Source: Candidatus Cloacimonadota bacterium (lineage in GTDB: Bacteria; Cloacimonadota; Cloacimonadia; Cloacimonadales; Cloacimonadaceae). Taken from it: a stretch of 38,511 bases of DNA. The notes below the pieces were generated by a model. It was not told the origin of the DNA and made no database searches. It was given only the letters and a program-made list of their open reading frames with translations. Position 1 is the stretch's first letter, and each line of letters opens with the position of its first letter. Positions 8,321 through 17,642 of this stretch are shown piece after piece. The translations under genes and the position numbers were made by a program. Location of the stretch: positions 1 to 38,511 of the forward strand of contig JAQWBI010000017.1 in NCBI GenBank assembly GCA_028706475.1, in the 5' to 3' direction.

Positions 8321-8410
8321 GAATTTGTCCCAATGCTGTCCGCCATATAGAGTATATAAGGGGATATAAATCCCTATAGATCTTTGCTGCGTATAGAGTG
8401 AGATAATGTG
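8321..8410 (+). repeat. 90-bp dispersed repeat, copy A
   Basis: This matches 31141-31225 on minus at roughly four bases in five, from TTTGTCCCAATGCTGTCC to the end in TAGAGTGA and ATGTG, with three small indels. Both copies can form a short stem (here 8359-8362 with 8372-8375) in which one base pair differs in a compensated way. It lies about 250 bp upstream of recG and in the same orientation. The small open frame 8194-8379 that crosses it has no ribosome site and is not called. Confidence 0.65.
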
Positions 8411-8522
8411 TAAGAGAAAAGCCTGATCGGAGGATCGGATTCCTCAGTTACGGATCGGAGCTGCGGAAAGCTGCGTTACGAGGACCGCTGTTCTATCTTC
8501 AGTGCATCTATATGGACAGAAA
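8411..8522. other. Intergenic leader before recG
   Basis: The stretch holds three copies of GATCGGA (near 8425, 8432 and 8452) and a GCTGCGGAAAGCTGC near-palindrome at 8459-8473. I found no clear promoter and no gene. Confidence 0.35.
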
Positions 8523-8639
8523 ATGAGCAGGTTTGATGAATTTTCAACGATAGAGCACCTTTCGGCTATGCATTATATTTATGCGGAAGCGCTAAACGGT
8601 TTGAAGAAGGAAAGCGCAATCAGGTTGACAAAAGCATAG
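8523..8639 (+). CDS. Possible 38-residue small protein ahead of recG
   Basis: A short frame, MSRFDEFSTIEHLSAM to IRLTKA, starts with ATG and stops 19 bases before the recG ATG. The composition is protein-like and amphipathic, with no signal peptide, and its position suggests co-transcription with recG. Only a weak GGACAG precedes the start, and the frame is open back to 8427. It could equally be the chance content of the recG leader. I recognise no family. Confidence 0.25.
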   Translation: MSRFDEFSTIEHLSAMHYIYAEALNGLKKESAIRLTKA

Positions 8640-8658
8640 CTTTGTGCAGAGTAGCATC

Positions 8659-10755
8659 ATGCCAAAAGAGAAGAAAGCGGAAAATGCCTTGAACAGCTCC
8701 GTGATGTATGTGAAAGGAGTGGGAGAGTATCGTGCCCGGAAGTTGGCCAAACTCGGCATCAATACGATAGGGGATTTGATGGAGTATTTTCCGCGGAATT
8801 ACATTAGCAGAATTGTGAATCCAAGTTTGGCAGATATGCAAGTAGGCGAGATGGTATCACTTACTGCACAAATCTCCTGGGTAGACACAAAGCAAAGTGC
8901 CAAAGGCAAGAAAATCCTTCATGTAGGAGTGAGTGATGGACTGATCGGTTTGGTTTGCGCGTGGTTTAGTTATCCGCCTGGGTATTTGACCATGTTCCGA
9001 CCCGGAGATACGATCTGGTTAAGCGGATTACTATCTTCATTTGGGGGAGAATTGCAGATGACGCATCCTACTTTCGAGATTCTAACTGATGATTCAGAGG
9101 AGGATTTTTGGCGAAAACGCACAATGCTGCCGATTTATTCTCTCACGGAAGGTATCAGTCAGATAATGATGCGCAGGATAATCTTGAACGCTTTTTCCTT
9201 GTATGCCGCACAAATCGAGGAGAGTCTGCCGGACTTTATCTTGGAAAAGTATGGCTTTCCCGTTCGCAGAGAAGCTTTGCAGATAGTTCACTTTGGTCAG
9301 AAACCGGACTTGATAAATCAATGCCGAAGACGCTTTGCTTACGAGGAATTTTTGTATTCACAAATCCTGTGGGCAAGGCACAAGCTACATCATAATGAAC
9401 AGGTATTGGGCATCGAATTTATTAATAAGCGAGAGCTAACTACGGCACTCAAGAACAGGCTGAAGTTCGCATTGACCGGAGCTCAGAAGCGAGTGGTACG
9501 GGAGATATTTACCGATATGTGTTCCAAGAAACAGATGTCCAGGCTAATACAGGGAGATGTGGGCAGCGGTAAGACTGTTGTGAGCCTTTTTGCCATGCTT
9601 CTGGCAGTAGAAAACGGTTATCAGGCAGCGATGATGGCACCTACAGAGATTCTGGCAGATCAGCACTATCAAAGCATCTGTATGATGTTGGAGGGTCTTC
9701 CCGTAGAAATAGTATTGCTGAAGGGCGGCAATTACAAGGGTAAGGCTGAGATCAAACATAGTATAGCCGTAGGACGCGCGCAGATAGTGGTGGGAACACA
9801 CGCTTTGATCCAAAAGGATATCGTGTTTAAACAATTGGGCATAGTGGTGGTGGACGAGCAGCATCGGTTTGGAGTGGAACAACGTGCCAAACTGGCAAAG
9901 ACTCAAGGCAAGCCAGACCTCCTGTATCTTTCGGCTACGCCCATCCCACGCTCTTTGGCAATGACGGTTTATGGCGATCTGGAAGTAAGCCGCATAGATG
10001 AGATGCCCAAGGGACGTAAACCTGTGCAAACCTATATCCGGTCTGATCGCAAGCTAAATACTGTGTTTAGCGAGGTGAGAGCGGAATTGCGGCAAGGCAG
10101 GCAGGTATATTTTGTGTGCCCTTTGGTGGAAGAGAGTGAAAAGCTGGCTTTGCTGGATGCTCAACGGCTTTATGAGTATCTGAAGGATAAAGAGTATCCG
10201 GACTACAAGGTGGAATTGATCCACGGCAGAATGCCCGCATTAGAAAAAGACGCCATTATGCGCAGGTTCAAGGAGAATTTGATCCAAATCCTGGTATCCA
10301 CCACTGTTATCGAAGTAGGAGTGGACGTTGCCAATGCCAGTGTAATGGTGATTGAGCATGCGGAGCGCTTTGGTTTGGCGCAGTTGCATCAGTTACGGGG
10401 CAGAGTGGGCAGAGGTGAGGCTCAGGCATATTGTTTTTTGATCTGGCATCAGCCGATCTCCCGAATCGCCCGTGAAAGGTTGCATACCATGAGCAGTACA
10501 AACGATGGTTTTGTGATTGCGGAGAAGGATCTGGAATTACGCGGACCTGGAGAGTTGTTTGGTTTGGAGCAATCCGGTATGCCCCAGTTCAAGCATGCTA
10601 ATCTGCTGCAAGATCAAGCCATCTTGCAGGTTGCCAGAATGGATGCTTTTAGAATTGTAGCCGAGGATCCGGTTCTAAGTGACGCCAAACATGAATTATT
10701 GAGATATAAATATATCCATAACTACAAGAAAAAAGAAGAGCTTATCCAGTACTAG
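8659..10755 (+). CDS. recG: ATP-dependent DNA helicase RecG
   Basis: 698 aa (E. coli 693). It reverses stalled replication forks and branch-migrates Holliday junctions. The N-terminal part (about 15-240) is the wedge/OB domain that grips the junction, starting with YVKGVGEYRARKLAKLGI. The superfamily 2 helicase follows. Walker A is GSGKT with Lys305; the Walker B variant is DEQH at 399-402. Then come LSATPIPRSLAMT and motif VI QLRGRVGRG, and the RecG-specific C-terminal region. I prefer the ATG at 8659 over an in-frame GTG at 8644; neither has a strong ribosome site. It is separated from the subtilase gene by a promoter, so it is probably the last gene of its transcript. Confidence 0.95.
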   Translation: MPKEKKAENALNSSVMYVKGVGEYRARKLAKLGINTIGDLMEYFPRNYISRIVNPSLADMQVGEMVSLTAQISWVDTKQSAKGKKILHVGVSDGLIGLVCAWFSYPPGYLTMFRPGDTIWLSGLLSSFGGELQMTHPTFEILTDDSEEDFWRKRTMLPIYSLTEGISQIMMRRIILNAFSLYAAQIEESLPDFILEKYGFPVRREALQIVHFGQKPDLINQCRRRFAYEEFLYSQILWARHKLHHNEQVLGIEFINKRELTTALKNRLKFALTGAQKRVVREIFTDMCSKKQMSRLIQGDVGSGKTVVSLFAMLLAVENGYQAAMMAPTEILADQHYQSICMMLEGLPVEIVLLKGGNYKGKAEIKHSIAVGRAQIVVGTHALIQKDIVFKQLGIVVVDEQHRFGVEQRAKLAKTQGKPDLLYLSATPIPRSLAMTVYGDLEVSRIDEMPKGRKPVQTYIRSDRKLNTVFSEVRAELRQGRQVYFVCPLVEESEKLALLDAQRLYEYLKDKEYPDYKVELIHGRMPALEKDAIMRRFKENLIQILVSTTVIEVGVDVANASVMVIEHAERFGLAQLHQLRGRVGRGEAQAYCFLIWHQPISRIARERLHTMSSTNDGFVIAEKDLELRGPGELFGLEQSGMPQFKHANLLQDQAILQVARMDAFRIVAEDPVLSDAKHELLRYKYIHNYKKKEELIQY

Positions 10756-10780
10756 CGTCCATCTACTACTAAAAAAGGTC

Positions 10781-10809
10781 TTGACGATATCACCTGATAC
10801 ATATAGTAT
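10781..10809 (+). promoter_or_regulatory. Candidate promoter of the subtilase gene
   Basis: TTGACG at 10781-10786 and TAGTAT at 10804-10809 are 17 bp apart, five and four matches to the sigma-70 hexamers. The expected start near 10816 leaves a 19-nt leader to the ATG at 10835. A TTG here could also be read as an in-frame start of the protease, but the signal peptide and ribosome site argue against that. Confidence 0.5.
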
Positions 10810-10834
10810 GATAAAAATTCATTTTGAGGTATCC

Positions 10835-13800
10835 ATGAAAAAGCTGATAATATTCTTAATGCTGATCATCGTCAGCGCTGCAGCTTTTGCTGTGAAATTT
10901 GATCCTGAATGGTTCAAATCCCGCACCATAATTGGCTGTTTTACCACAGAAGCCATCCCAAATATCGACGGCAAGCTGGAATATACAATTCAAGACGGAG
11001 TTGTGCACACCGGGATTGCAAGTTTCGATGCCATCGCCAGGGAATTTAAGATTGTTAACCTAATACAGGCGCATCCCTATGTACAGGTTCCAGAATGGAA
11101 TGATAAGGGCGTGTACCTGCAGAATATTTACCGCTTATATTTGGACTCGGATGATCGCATAGATGAAGCTGTAACGGCACTTAGCAAAAACAGCTACATG
11201 AACTTTGCCGAGCTGGAAGCCATCAACCGCGAGAAGTTTGTTCCGAATGATCCGATGCTTCCTTCGCAATATACTCATCCACTGCTGCAAAGCTTTGACG
11301 CTTGGGATTATGTAACCGGTAGTCACGATGTAGTGGTAGCCATCACCGATAGTGGTGTGAAATGGAATCACCCCGATCTTGCGGGCAATGTTTGGATCAA
11401 TCCAGCAGAATCTCCCGGGATGAGCATCAACTGGGAAGCCGGTACCATAACTGGCGGCAATGGGCAGGATGCCGGCGAAGGCGGAAACAAGATCGACGAC
11501 TTGGTCGGTTGGGATTTTAAGGAAAACGACAATAATCCCCTTCAGACTTATCCGACAAACGAGCATGGCACTCACGTTGCTGGTTGCGCTGCTGCAGTTG
11601 GTAACAATGGCATCGGTGTAGTAGGTACTGCACCCAATGTGTCCATTCTAAGTTGTAAGGGATCTCCCAGCAATAGTGCATCCAGTGGAGTGGAATTTGC
11701 CTACGACCAGATGAAATACTCGGCTGAAGTGGGCGCACACATAATCAATGCGAGTTGGGGTGGACCCGGTAGCGGTGCATATCCAAACAGTATAGTAAAC
11801 TATGTGACCGACCTGGGAGCAGTTGTTGTGGCTGCCGCAGGCAATGAGGATACTGAACATAACAACACATATCAGGATTACCCGGCTGATTGCACTAATG
11901 CATTGAATGTAGCAGCTACAAACAATGTGGATATGAAAGCAAGTTTCTCGGATTATGGCGATCCGATAGATATCTGCGCTCCCGGCGATAACATTCTGTC
12001 CACCATCATCGCTGATAACGGTTATACCCAACTGGGCGGTACTTCAATGGCCAGCCCGATCGTAGCAGGAGTAGCGGCATTAGTAAAGAGCCTTCATCCG
12101 GAAATGAGTTCTGAAGACATTAGATTCAGACTAATGGCAACAGCAGATCCCATCGACGATTTAAATCCGAATTATATAGGCAAATTAGGTACCGGCAGAG
12201 TGAATTCCTTCACTGCCACAATGTACGACAAGATTCCAAACATCTCCATGCCCAGCATGACTTTAACAGAGTTGGAAGGCGATGGTGACGGCATTCCGAA
12301 TCCCGGAGAGACCGTAACATTGAATATCCAGCTGGAAAACGGAATGACCGGACTTGGTATCCTGTGGAAGGATGCCCATGATCTAACTGCAGCATTGAGA
12401 ACAAATTATCCTGGTGTCACCATAATCGATTCTGTGTCTACCTATGGTAATGGCGGATGGTTGTATGCAGCCAGTACAGCCTGGAGCAACAGTCCTTACA
12501 AATTTAGCACCGTTGCCGATCTTCCCTCCGAACCGATTCCTTTCGAACTGGTGATCACATCAAACAATGCAGATCCTTTCCCATACCGTAAAGTAATCCC
12601 CATACAAGTAGAGCTTAGTTTGTTGCAGAGCGGCTGGCCATTCGAAACCGGAGGAGCGCCTCAAGGTTCTGCCATAATAGCCGACATCAATAATGACGGC
12701 ACAAAAGAGGTTGTATTTGCAGATCAATTGGGCAAGATTCATGTTCGGAATGCCACAAACCAGAATGCATTGACAGGATTCCCCCTTACTTTGGAAGCAC
12801 CGGTGGTCAGTTCAATCGCTATGAGCGAAGCTCAAAATGATGGCAGCCGTGTGTTTGCCGCATCTTTATCGAACAATAAGATCGTAGCATTTAACTCAAA
12901 CGGAGAAATCCTGTTCACTCAAGCAGCCGGAGCTACCCTGCGCAGCGGTCCTGTGATCAGCAAGATGCAGAATTCCGGAGCAGAGATGATCACCGTTGTT
13001 GCTCAGAACGGTCAATTGCATGTTTTGGATTTTAACGGTGATTCGGCACCAAATTATCCAGTGAATCTGGGAGCAGTTTATATGGTTCAGCCGGCGATTG
13101 CAGATCTGAATGGAGATGGAGTAATGGAGATCATCCTTCTCTCTCTGAATGGAGCGTTGAACGCAATTGATGCAAACACCGGGGCAAACATCAGCGGATT
13201 TCCAGTTTCTACCGTTAGCGGTAGTAGCCAGAATTCGATTACAGTGGCAAATCTGGATGCCGATGAACATCCTGAGTTGCTCATTGCAACCAGTACTACT
13301 GGATTCTTGTATGCTTTGAATCACGATGGAAGCGTGATGTTCCAAAAGACCATCACCGGCCAGATCAAAAGCAGCCCCATTATAGCCGATGTAAACAATG
13401 ACAATCAGAAAGAAATCATCATCATCTCCGTCAATGGAAGCGTGTATGTAATGAATACCGATGGTACAGACCTTCCAGGCATGCCGATATCCGTGGGGGC
13501 AAATGTGGAATCGACCCCTGTAGTAGCCAGATTTGACGGTTCTGATATGGCTGGTATAATCTTTGGCGATTCTACGGGCAAACTACACTCCGTCCGCATT
13601 GATGGCACAGAATCACCGAACTTTCCCATCAAGCTCAGCGGGAATGTAAAAATCTCTGCAGCCTTGTCCGACGTAGATGGCGATGATGATCTGGATATCG
13701 TGGTTCCCGATAACTCTGCCTTTTATGTGATAGACATAAAACGCCCCATCAGCTGTCTGGAATGGCTTTGCTACCTGGGAGAATACGGCCGCACCGGCAA

Positions 13801-14122
13801 TGCCATGAATCCTGTGCCCAACAGCGACCAAGTAGCTGAGATTAACAGCACCACTCTGTACGGAGCTTATCCCAATCCCTTTAACCCCACCACAAACATC
13901 AGCTTCAGCCTAAAGGATGCTGGTGAGGTTAGCTTGGATATATACAACCAAAAGGGACAGAAAGTACGCAGTCTGCTAAAGGGAATTCTGCCTTCCGGAA
14001 AGCACCAAATGGTGTGGAACGGAACCGATGACAACGGAAATGGAGTTGCCAGCGGATTGTATTTCTACCGTATGAAATCCGGAAAATACAGCTCAACCAG
14101 AAAAATGATCCTCATGAAGTAA
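10835..14122 (+). CDS. Secreted subtilisin-like (S8) protease with beta-propeller and sorting module
   Basis: 1095 aa from an ATG with GAGGT four bases upstream. The signal peptide is MKKLIIFLML to AAAFA. A propeptide-like region runs to about 150. The S8 domain carries Asp172 (ITDSGV), His244 (HGTHVAG) and Ser404 (GTSMASP), the complete catalytic triad. A beta-rich domain (about 455-600) precedes a series of repeats with Asp-rich loops such as DINNDGTKE, DLNGDGVME, DVNNDNQKE and DVDGDDDLD (about 605-990), like FG-GAP/VCBS propeller blades that bind calcium. The end is the sorting module (YPNPFNPTTNISF, ending KMILMK), shared with the beta-helix proteins. It is probably exported and cell-surface attached, degrading extracellular protein for amino-acid fermentation (inference). 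It is monocistronic. Confidence 0.93.
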   Translation: MKKLIIFLMLIIVSAAAFAVKFDPEWFKSRTIIGCFTTEAIPNIDGKLEYTIQDGVVHTGIASFDAIAREFKIVNLIQAHPYVQVPEWNDKGVYLQNIYRLYLDSDDRIDEAVTALSKNSYMNFAELEAINREKFVPNDPMLPSQYTHPLLQSFDAWDYVTGSHDVVVAITDSGVKWNHPDLAGNVWINPAESPGMSINWEAGTITGGNGQDAGEGGNKIDDLVGWDFKENDNNPLQTYPTNEHGTHVAGCAAAVGNNGIGVVGTAPNVSILSCKGSPSNSASSGVEFAYDQMKYSAEVGAHIINASWGGPGSGAYPNSIVNYVTDLGAVVVAAAGNEDTEHNNTYQDYPADCTNALNVAATNNVDMKASFSDYGDPIDICAPGDNILSTIIADNGYTQLGGTSMASPIVAGVAALVKSLHPEMSSEDIRFRLMATADPIDDLNPNYIGKLGTGRVNSFTATMYDKIPNISMPSMTLTELEGDGDGIPNPGETVTLNIQLENGMTGLGILWKDAHDLTAALRTNYPGVTIIDSVSTYGNGGWLYAASTAWSNSPYKFSTVADLPSEPIPFELVITSNNADPFPYRKVIPIQVELSLLQSGWPFETGGAPQGSAIIADINNDGTKEVVFADQLGKIHVRNATNQNALTGFPLTLEAPVVSSIAMSEAQNDGSRVFAASLSNNKIVAFNSNGEILFTQAAGATLRSGPVISKMQNSGAEMITVVAQNGQLHVLDFNGDSAPNYPVNLGAVYMVQPAIADLNGDGVMEIILLSLNGALNAIDANTGANISGFPVSTVSGSSQNSITVANLDADEHPELLIATSTTGFLYALNHDGSVMFQKTITGQIKSSPIIADVNNDNQKEIIIISVNGSVYVMNTDGTDLPGMPISVGANVESTPVVARFDGSDMAGIIFGDSTGKLHSVRIDGTESPNFPIKLSGNVKISAALSDVDGDDDLDIVVPDNSAFYVIDIKRPISCLEWLCYLGEYGRTGNAMNPVPNSDQVAEINSTTLYGAYPNPFNPTTNISFSLKDAGEVSLDIYNQKGQKVRSLLKGILPSGKHQMVWNGTDDNGNGVASGLYFYRMKSGKYSSTRKMILMK

Positions 14123-14142
14123 TATCAGCTTGCACTATAGAG

Positions 14143-14168
14143 AGCCCCTTTCAGAAAGGGGCTTTTTT
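14143..14168 (+). terminator. Rho-independent terminator of the subtilase gene
   Basis: A perfect 9-bp stem AGCCCCTTT/AAAGGGGCT with a CAG loop runs directly into six T, 20 bases after the stop codon. Confidence 0.95.
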
Positions 14169-14240
14169 CGTGTCTTGAAGGCAATATATCAGGAGTGTGT
14201 CGTAACCTGAAGATGGATGCGAGTAAATCTGTAAAACTCT

Positions 14241-14269
14241 TTGACAAAATAGGCTGATTCAAAATGCTG
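14241..14269 (+). promoter_or_regulatory. Weak candidate promoter of the 18-gene cluster
   Basis: A perfect TTGACA lies at 14241-14246, but the -10 position 16-17 bp downstream (AATGCT/ATGCTG) is poor. It is the only -35-like element between the upstream terminator and der. The true promoter may use another sigma factor. Confidence 0.3.
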
Positions 14270-14297
14270 GAACAAAATGCAATTAAGGCAGTAAATA

Positions 14298-15644
14298 ATG
14301 AGAAAATATATTGTCTCCATTCTGGGACGCCCAAACGTGGGGAAATCCACATTGTTCAACAGGCTGTGTCGCAAACGCAACGCCATAGTTGATTTTGAAG
14401 CAGGCATTACGCGTGACCGCAAGTATGAAGATGTGGAATGGAACGGGAAAGTGTTCAAACTCATCGATACCGGCGGCATCGTGTATGACAGCAACGATCC
14501 CATGGACAAAAACATCATGAGTCAAGCGCTTTTGGCCGTGGACGAGAGTGATCTGATCATCTTTATGGTAGATGCTCAAACTGGAACTACAGACTTGGAT
14601 ATAGCCATAGCCAAGATTCTGTTTCCCCATAGAGACAAGGTGGTCTTGGCAGCAAACAAAGCGGATAGCGAAAAGCAGGAATGGGAGGTATATGACTTCC
14701 TGCAGCTTGGTTTTGGCGCTGCCTTCCCAATATCTGCTTCTCAAGGCCGCAACACCGGTGATTTTCTGGACGAGATTGTAAACCGAATACCGGATACTAT
14801 GGACGCAGGAACGGAAGAGAAGAAAGAGAATACCAGAATAGCGGTGGTAGGCAAACCGAATGTGGGAAAATCTTCGATCGTAAACCTTCTTTTGGGTGAA
14901 GCCAAGCAGATCGTTACCGATATCCCCGGAACTACCAGGGACAGCATCGATACTCTATTCCGGTATCATGGCAAGGATTATACTTTGATAGATACTGCCG
15001 GGCTGCGCCGAAAAAAGAAAGTAAATTATGGCGTTGAGTACTTTAGTGTGATGCGTACGATTGAGGCAGTGGACCGTTGCGATATAGTAGTACTGGTACT
15101 TTCTGCCGATGAAGAAATAAGTACTCAGGATCTCAAGATAGCCAGCTATGCTCAGCGCAAGATGAAAGAAATCCTGATAGTGTACAACAAATGGGATCTG
15201 GTGGAAAAGAGCAGCAGCACAACCGGTGAATTCATCAAGAACTTACATCATGAAATGGCATTCCTGCAGTTTGCCCCAGTGATCTTCATCTCAGCAAAGA
15301 CACATCAACGCATCCATAAAGTGATGGAAGCAGTAGTATCCATCGAAGAAGAAAGCCAGAAACGGATTCCGACCTCGGAATTGAACCGTTTCATGGAGAC
15401 TGTAATAGCCCGCCGTCCCCCAACTCATCCAACCGGGCGTCACATCAAGATATTCTACATCACTCAAGCTTCGGTGAAGCCCCCTGTCTTCGTGTTTTTT
15501 TGCAACACACCTGCTTTGATCACAGAGAACTACCGCAAGTTCCTCCACAATCAATTGCGAGAGGTATTTGCCTTTTCCGGAGTGTCTATAAAGCTTATTT
15601 TCAAGGGACGTAAGGAAGAGGAGATTGAGAATGAACGCTCCTGA
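14298..15644 (+). CDS. der: Ribosome-assembly GTPase Der (EngA)
   Basis: 448 aa, typical. It is an essential double GTPase for 50S subunit maturation. The first G domain has GRPNVGKST at residues 10-18, DTGG near 57 and NKAD near 118. The second has GKPNVGKSS with Lys191, DTAGLRRK and NKWD. A KH-like domain forms the C-terminus (HIKIFYITQASVKPPVFVFF). It is the first gene of the long plus-strand cluster. Its end overlaps plsY by 14 bp. Confidence 0.97.
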   Translation: MRKYIVSILGRPNVGKSTLFNRLCRKRNAIVDFEAGITRDRKYEDVEWNGKVFKLIDTGGIVYDSNDPMDKNIMSQALLAVDESDLIIFMVDAQTGTTDLDIAIAKILFPHRDKVVLAANKADSEKQEWEVYDFLQLGFGAAFPISASQGRNTGDFLDEIVNRIPDTMDAGTEEKKENTRIAVVGKPNVGKSSIVNLLLGEAKQIVTDIPGTTRDSIDTLFRYHGKDYTLIDTAGLRRKKKVNYGVEYFSVMRTIEAVDRCDIVVLVLSADEEISTQDLKIASYAQRKMKEILIVYNKWDLVEKSSSTTGEFIKNLHHEMAFLQFAPVIFISAKTHQRIHKVMEAVVSIEEESQKRIPTSELNRFMETVIARRPPTHPTGRHIKIFYITQASVKPPVFVFFCNTPALITENYRKFLHNQLREVFAFSGVSIKLIFKGRKEEEIENERS

Positions 15645-16257
15645 GTACTTGATGCTCATCCTGGCCTATTTCCTGGGTAGCATCCCAATCGGCTTGCTGG
15701 TAGCCAGGATATTCTACCACAGAGACATCCGCAAGGAAGGTAGCGGTAATATCGGCGCAACCAATGCCTTGAGGCAGTTTGGTACAAAGGTGGGTGTTTT
15801 TGTACTAATAATGGATATGATGAAAGGGGTTGGAGCAGTACTTTTGGCCCGGCATTTTTGGGGTTTGGCACATCCGCTGGTGTCAGTATGCGGATTATTG
15901 GTCATCCTGGGGCATGTGTTCAGTATCTGGCTAAAGTTCAAAGGTGGAAAAGGTGTCGCAACTGCAGCAGGCGTTTTTGCGGCTTTGGCTCCGATGAGTC
16001 TGATTATCGCTGTCTTGGTCTTTATTCTGGTGGTTGTCCGCAGCCGTTACGTATCCTTGGGCTCCATTCTGGCAGCAGTAGTGTTTGCCATCTGCACGTA
16101 CCTGATGGAATTACTTAGTCCAAAACCCGATTGGGGACTGTTAATCCTGACAGCCTTGATCGTTTTGATGATAGTATTTCGTCATATAGAAAATATCAAA
16201 CGCCTTGTGAAAGGTGAAGAAAACAAAATAAGTTTCAGTAAAAGAGGAAGATCCTGA
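15631..16257 (+). CDS. plsY: Acyl-phosphate:glycerol-3-phosphate acyltransferase PlsY
   Basis: 208 aa integral membrane enzyme making lysophosphatidate, the first step of phospholipid synthesis. About five hydrophobic spans are visible, and the family loops are present: GSGNIGATNALR, then FKGGKGVATAAG, then the third near FRHIENIKRL. The ATG at 15631 has GAGGAG seven bases upstream inside the end of der, so I reject the TTG two codons earlier. Its stop shares one base with the purF start. Confidence 0.95.
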   Translation: MNAPEYLMLILAYFLGSIPIGLLVARIFYHRDIRKEGSGNIGATNALRQFGTKVGVFVLIMDMMKGVGAVLLARHFWGLAHPLVSVCGLLVILGHVFSIWLKFKGGKGVATAAGVFAALAPMSLIIAVLVFILVVVRSRYVSLGSILAAVVFAICTYLMELLSPKPDWGLLILTALIVLMIVFRHIENIKRLVKGEENKISFSKRGRS

Positions 16258-17639
16258 TGTGTGGGATACTTGGTATATTTAGCAATTCCAGTGCGGCTAA
16301 GTTGGCAGCCTTGGGGCTTTTCGCGATTCAGCACAGAGGACAGGAAAGCTGTGGTATGGCGGTATCGGATGGCAAAGTGATCCGCCTGCGGAAGAAAATG
16401 GGTCTGATAAAGGAAGTGTTTAGCGATGCAGAACTGGCAAAGTTGCCGGGGAATGTGGCTGTTGGACATGTACGATATCCTACCAAAGGCTCTGCCACGG
16501 AGTTTAATACACAGCCCCATCTGGTGGAGACTCTGGCTGGTCCCACCTATGCTTTGGCCTCCAACGGAGATCTGGTGAATTATCACTCCATGCGCCGGTA
16601 TCTGGAAGAACAGAACGTATATTTCAAAAGCGATAACGACGGTGAATTGCTGGTAAAGTACATTGCCTGGCAAGTGATGCGCAAGGGCGAAGGCATCATC
16701 GAAGCCATCCGACATCTGATGCGAGACATAAAAGGAGCATATTCCACAGTACTATGTACCAGAGACGCATTATATATGTTCCGCGATCCATATAGTATCC
16801 GCCCGATGGTTTGGGGTAAAATGGCGGATAGTACGGTGGTGGTGGCATCCGAAAGCTGTGCGCTGGATGCACTGGGTGTGACCGACCGGCAAGAGATACC
16901 CTCCGCTGGAATCGTGAAAGTAAGCAGCGAAGGAATCAGGATTATCGAGAATGATCCCAATCTGTACCGTAATATCTCTCATCCGCAGCATTGCATATTT
17001 GAGCACATTTATTTCTCTCGTCCGGATAGCTTCCATTTTGGTGAAGACGTGTACCGGGTAAGAGAAAAGATCGGGGCTGCCCTGGCTGCCAGAGATAAAG
17101 ACCTGGAAGCAGATTATGTGGTGCCCGTGCCGGACTCATCAAACTTTATCGGATTGGGATACAGTATAGCTAGCAATATTCCACTCTCTTTAGGGTTAAT
17201 CCGCAACCACTATATCGGAAGAACCTTCATCAAGCCGGAACAAACCATCAGAGATGAAAGCGTTCTCCAGAAGTTCAATCTACTGCCAAACTTCTTCACT
17301 GGGAAAAAGATAGTATTGATAGACGATAGCATAGTACGTGGAACCACCATTCGTAAGATTGTGAATCTGATTAAAAATGCCGGTGTTGCGGAGGTTCATC
17401 TACGGATTGGTAGTCCTCAAGTGAAGTACAGTTGTTATTACGGCATCGATACCCCTTCTTCGGATGAATTGGTCGCAAATCGATATGATTTGGAGCAGAT
17501 CCGCCAACGAGTACAGGTGGATAGCCTGAAGTTTGTGGACATAAACGACTTGCTGGCTTGCACACAATCCCCCAAAGATTATTGTCTGGCATGTTTCAAC
17601 GGAGATTATCCTCTGGGCAAGGGCGAGGAAGAGGAATAA
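16257..17639 (+). CDS. purF: Amidophosphoribosyltransferase PurF, Fe-S type
   Basis: 460 aa. It makes phosphoribosylamine from PRPP and glutamine, the committed step of purine synthesis. Cys2 is the N-terminal nucleophile of the glutaminase domain (MCGILGIF), exposed by removing Met, so no longer propeptide is present. The phosphoribosyltransferase domain has IVLIDDSIVRGTT. Cysteines at HCIFE, KYSCYYG and CLACF match the four cluster ligands of the Bacillus-type enzyme, so a 4Fe-4S cluster is likely and the protein oxygen-sensitive. No other pur gene is in the window. Confidence 0.95.
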   Translation: MCGILGIFSNSSAAKLAALGLFAIQHRGQESCGMAVSDGKVIRLRKKMGLIKEVFSDAELAKLPGNVAVGHVRYPTKGSATEFNTQPHLVETLAGPTYALASNGDLVNYHSMRRYLEEQNVYFKSDNDGELLVKYIAWQVMRKGEGIIEAIRHLMRDIKGAYSTVLCTRDALYMFRDPYSIRPMVWGKMADSTVVVASESCALDALGVTDRQEIPSAGIVKVSSEGIRIIENDPNLYRNISHPQHCIFEHIYFSRPDSFHFGEDVYRVREKIGAALAARDKDLEADYVVPVPDSSNFIGLGYSIASNIPLSLGLIRNHYIGRTFIKPEQTIRDESVLQKFNLLPNFFTGKKIVLIDDSIVRGTTIRKIVNLIKNAGVAEVHLRIGSPQVKYSCYYGIDTPSSDELVANRYDLEQIRQRVQVDSLKFVDINDLLACTQSPKDYCLACFNGDYPLGKGEEEE

Positions 17640-17642
17640 GAA

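Noticed and set aside
8194-8379. 61-aa plus frame resembling, over its last 20 residues, the 74-aa minus frame at 31170-31394
   Set aside because: The likeness comes from the 90-bp DNA repeat. Neither frame has a ribosome site, and the 31-kb frame runs through an intrinsic terminator.
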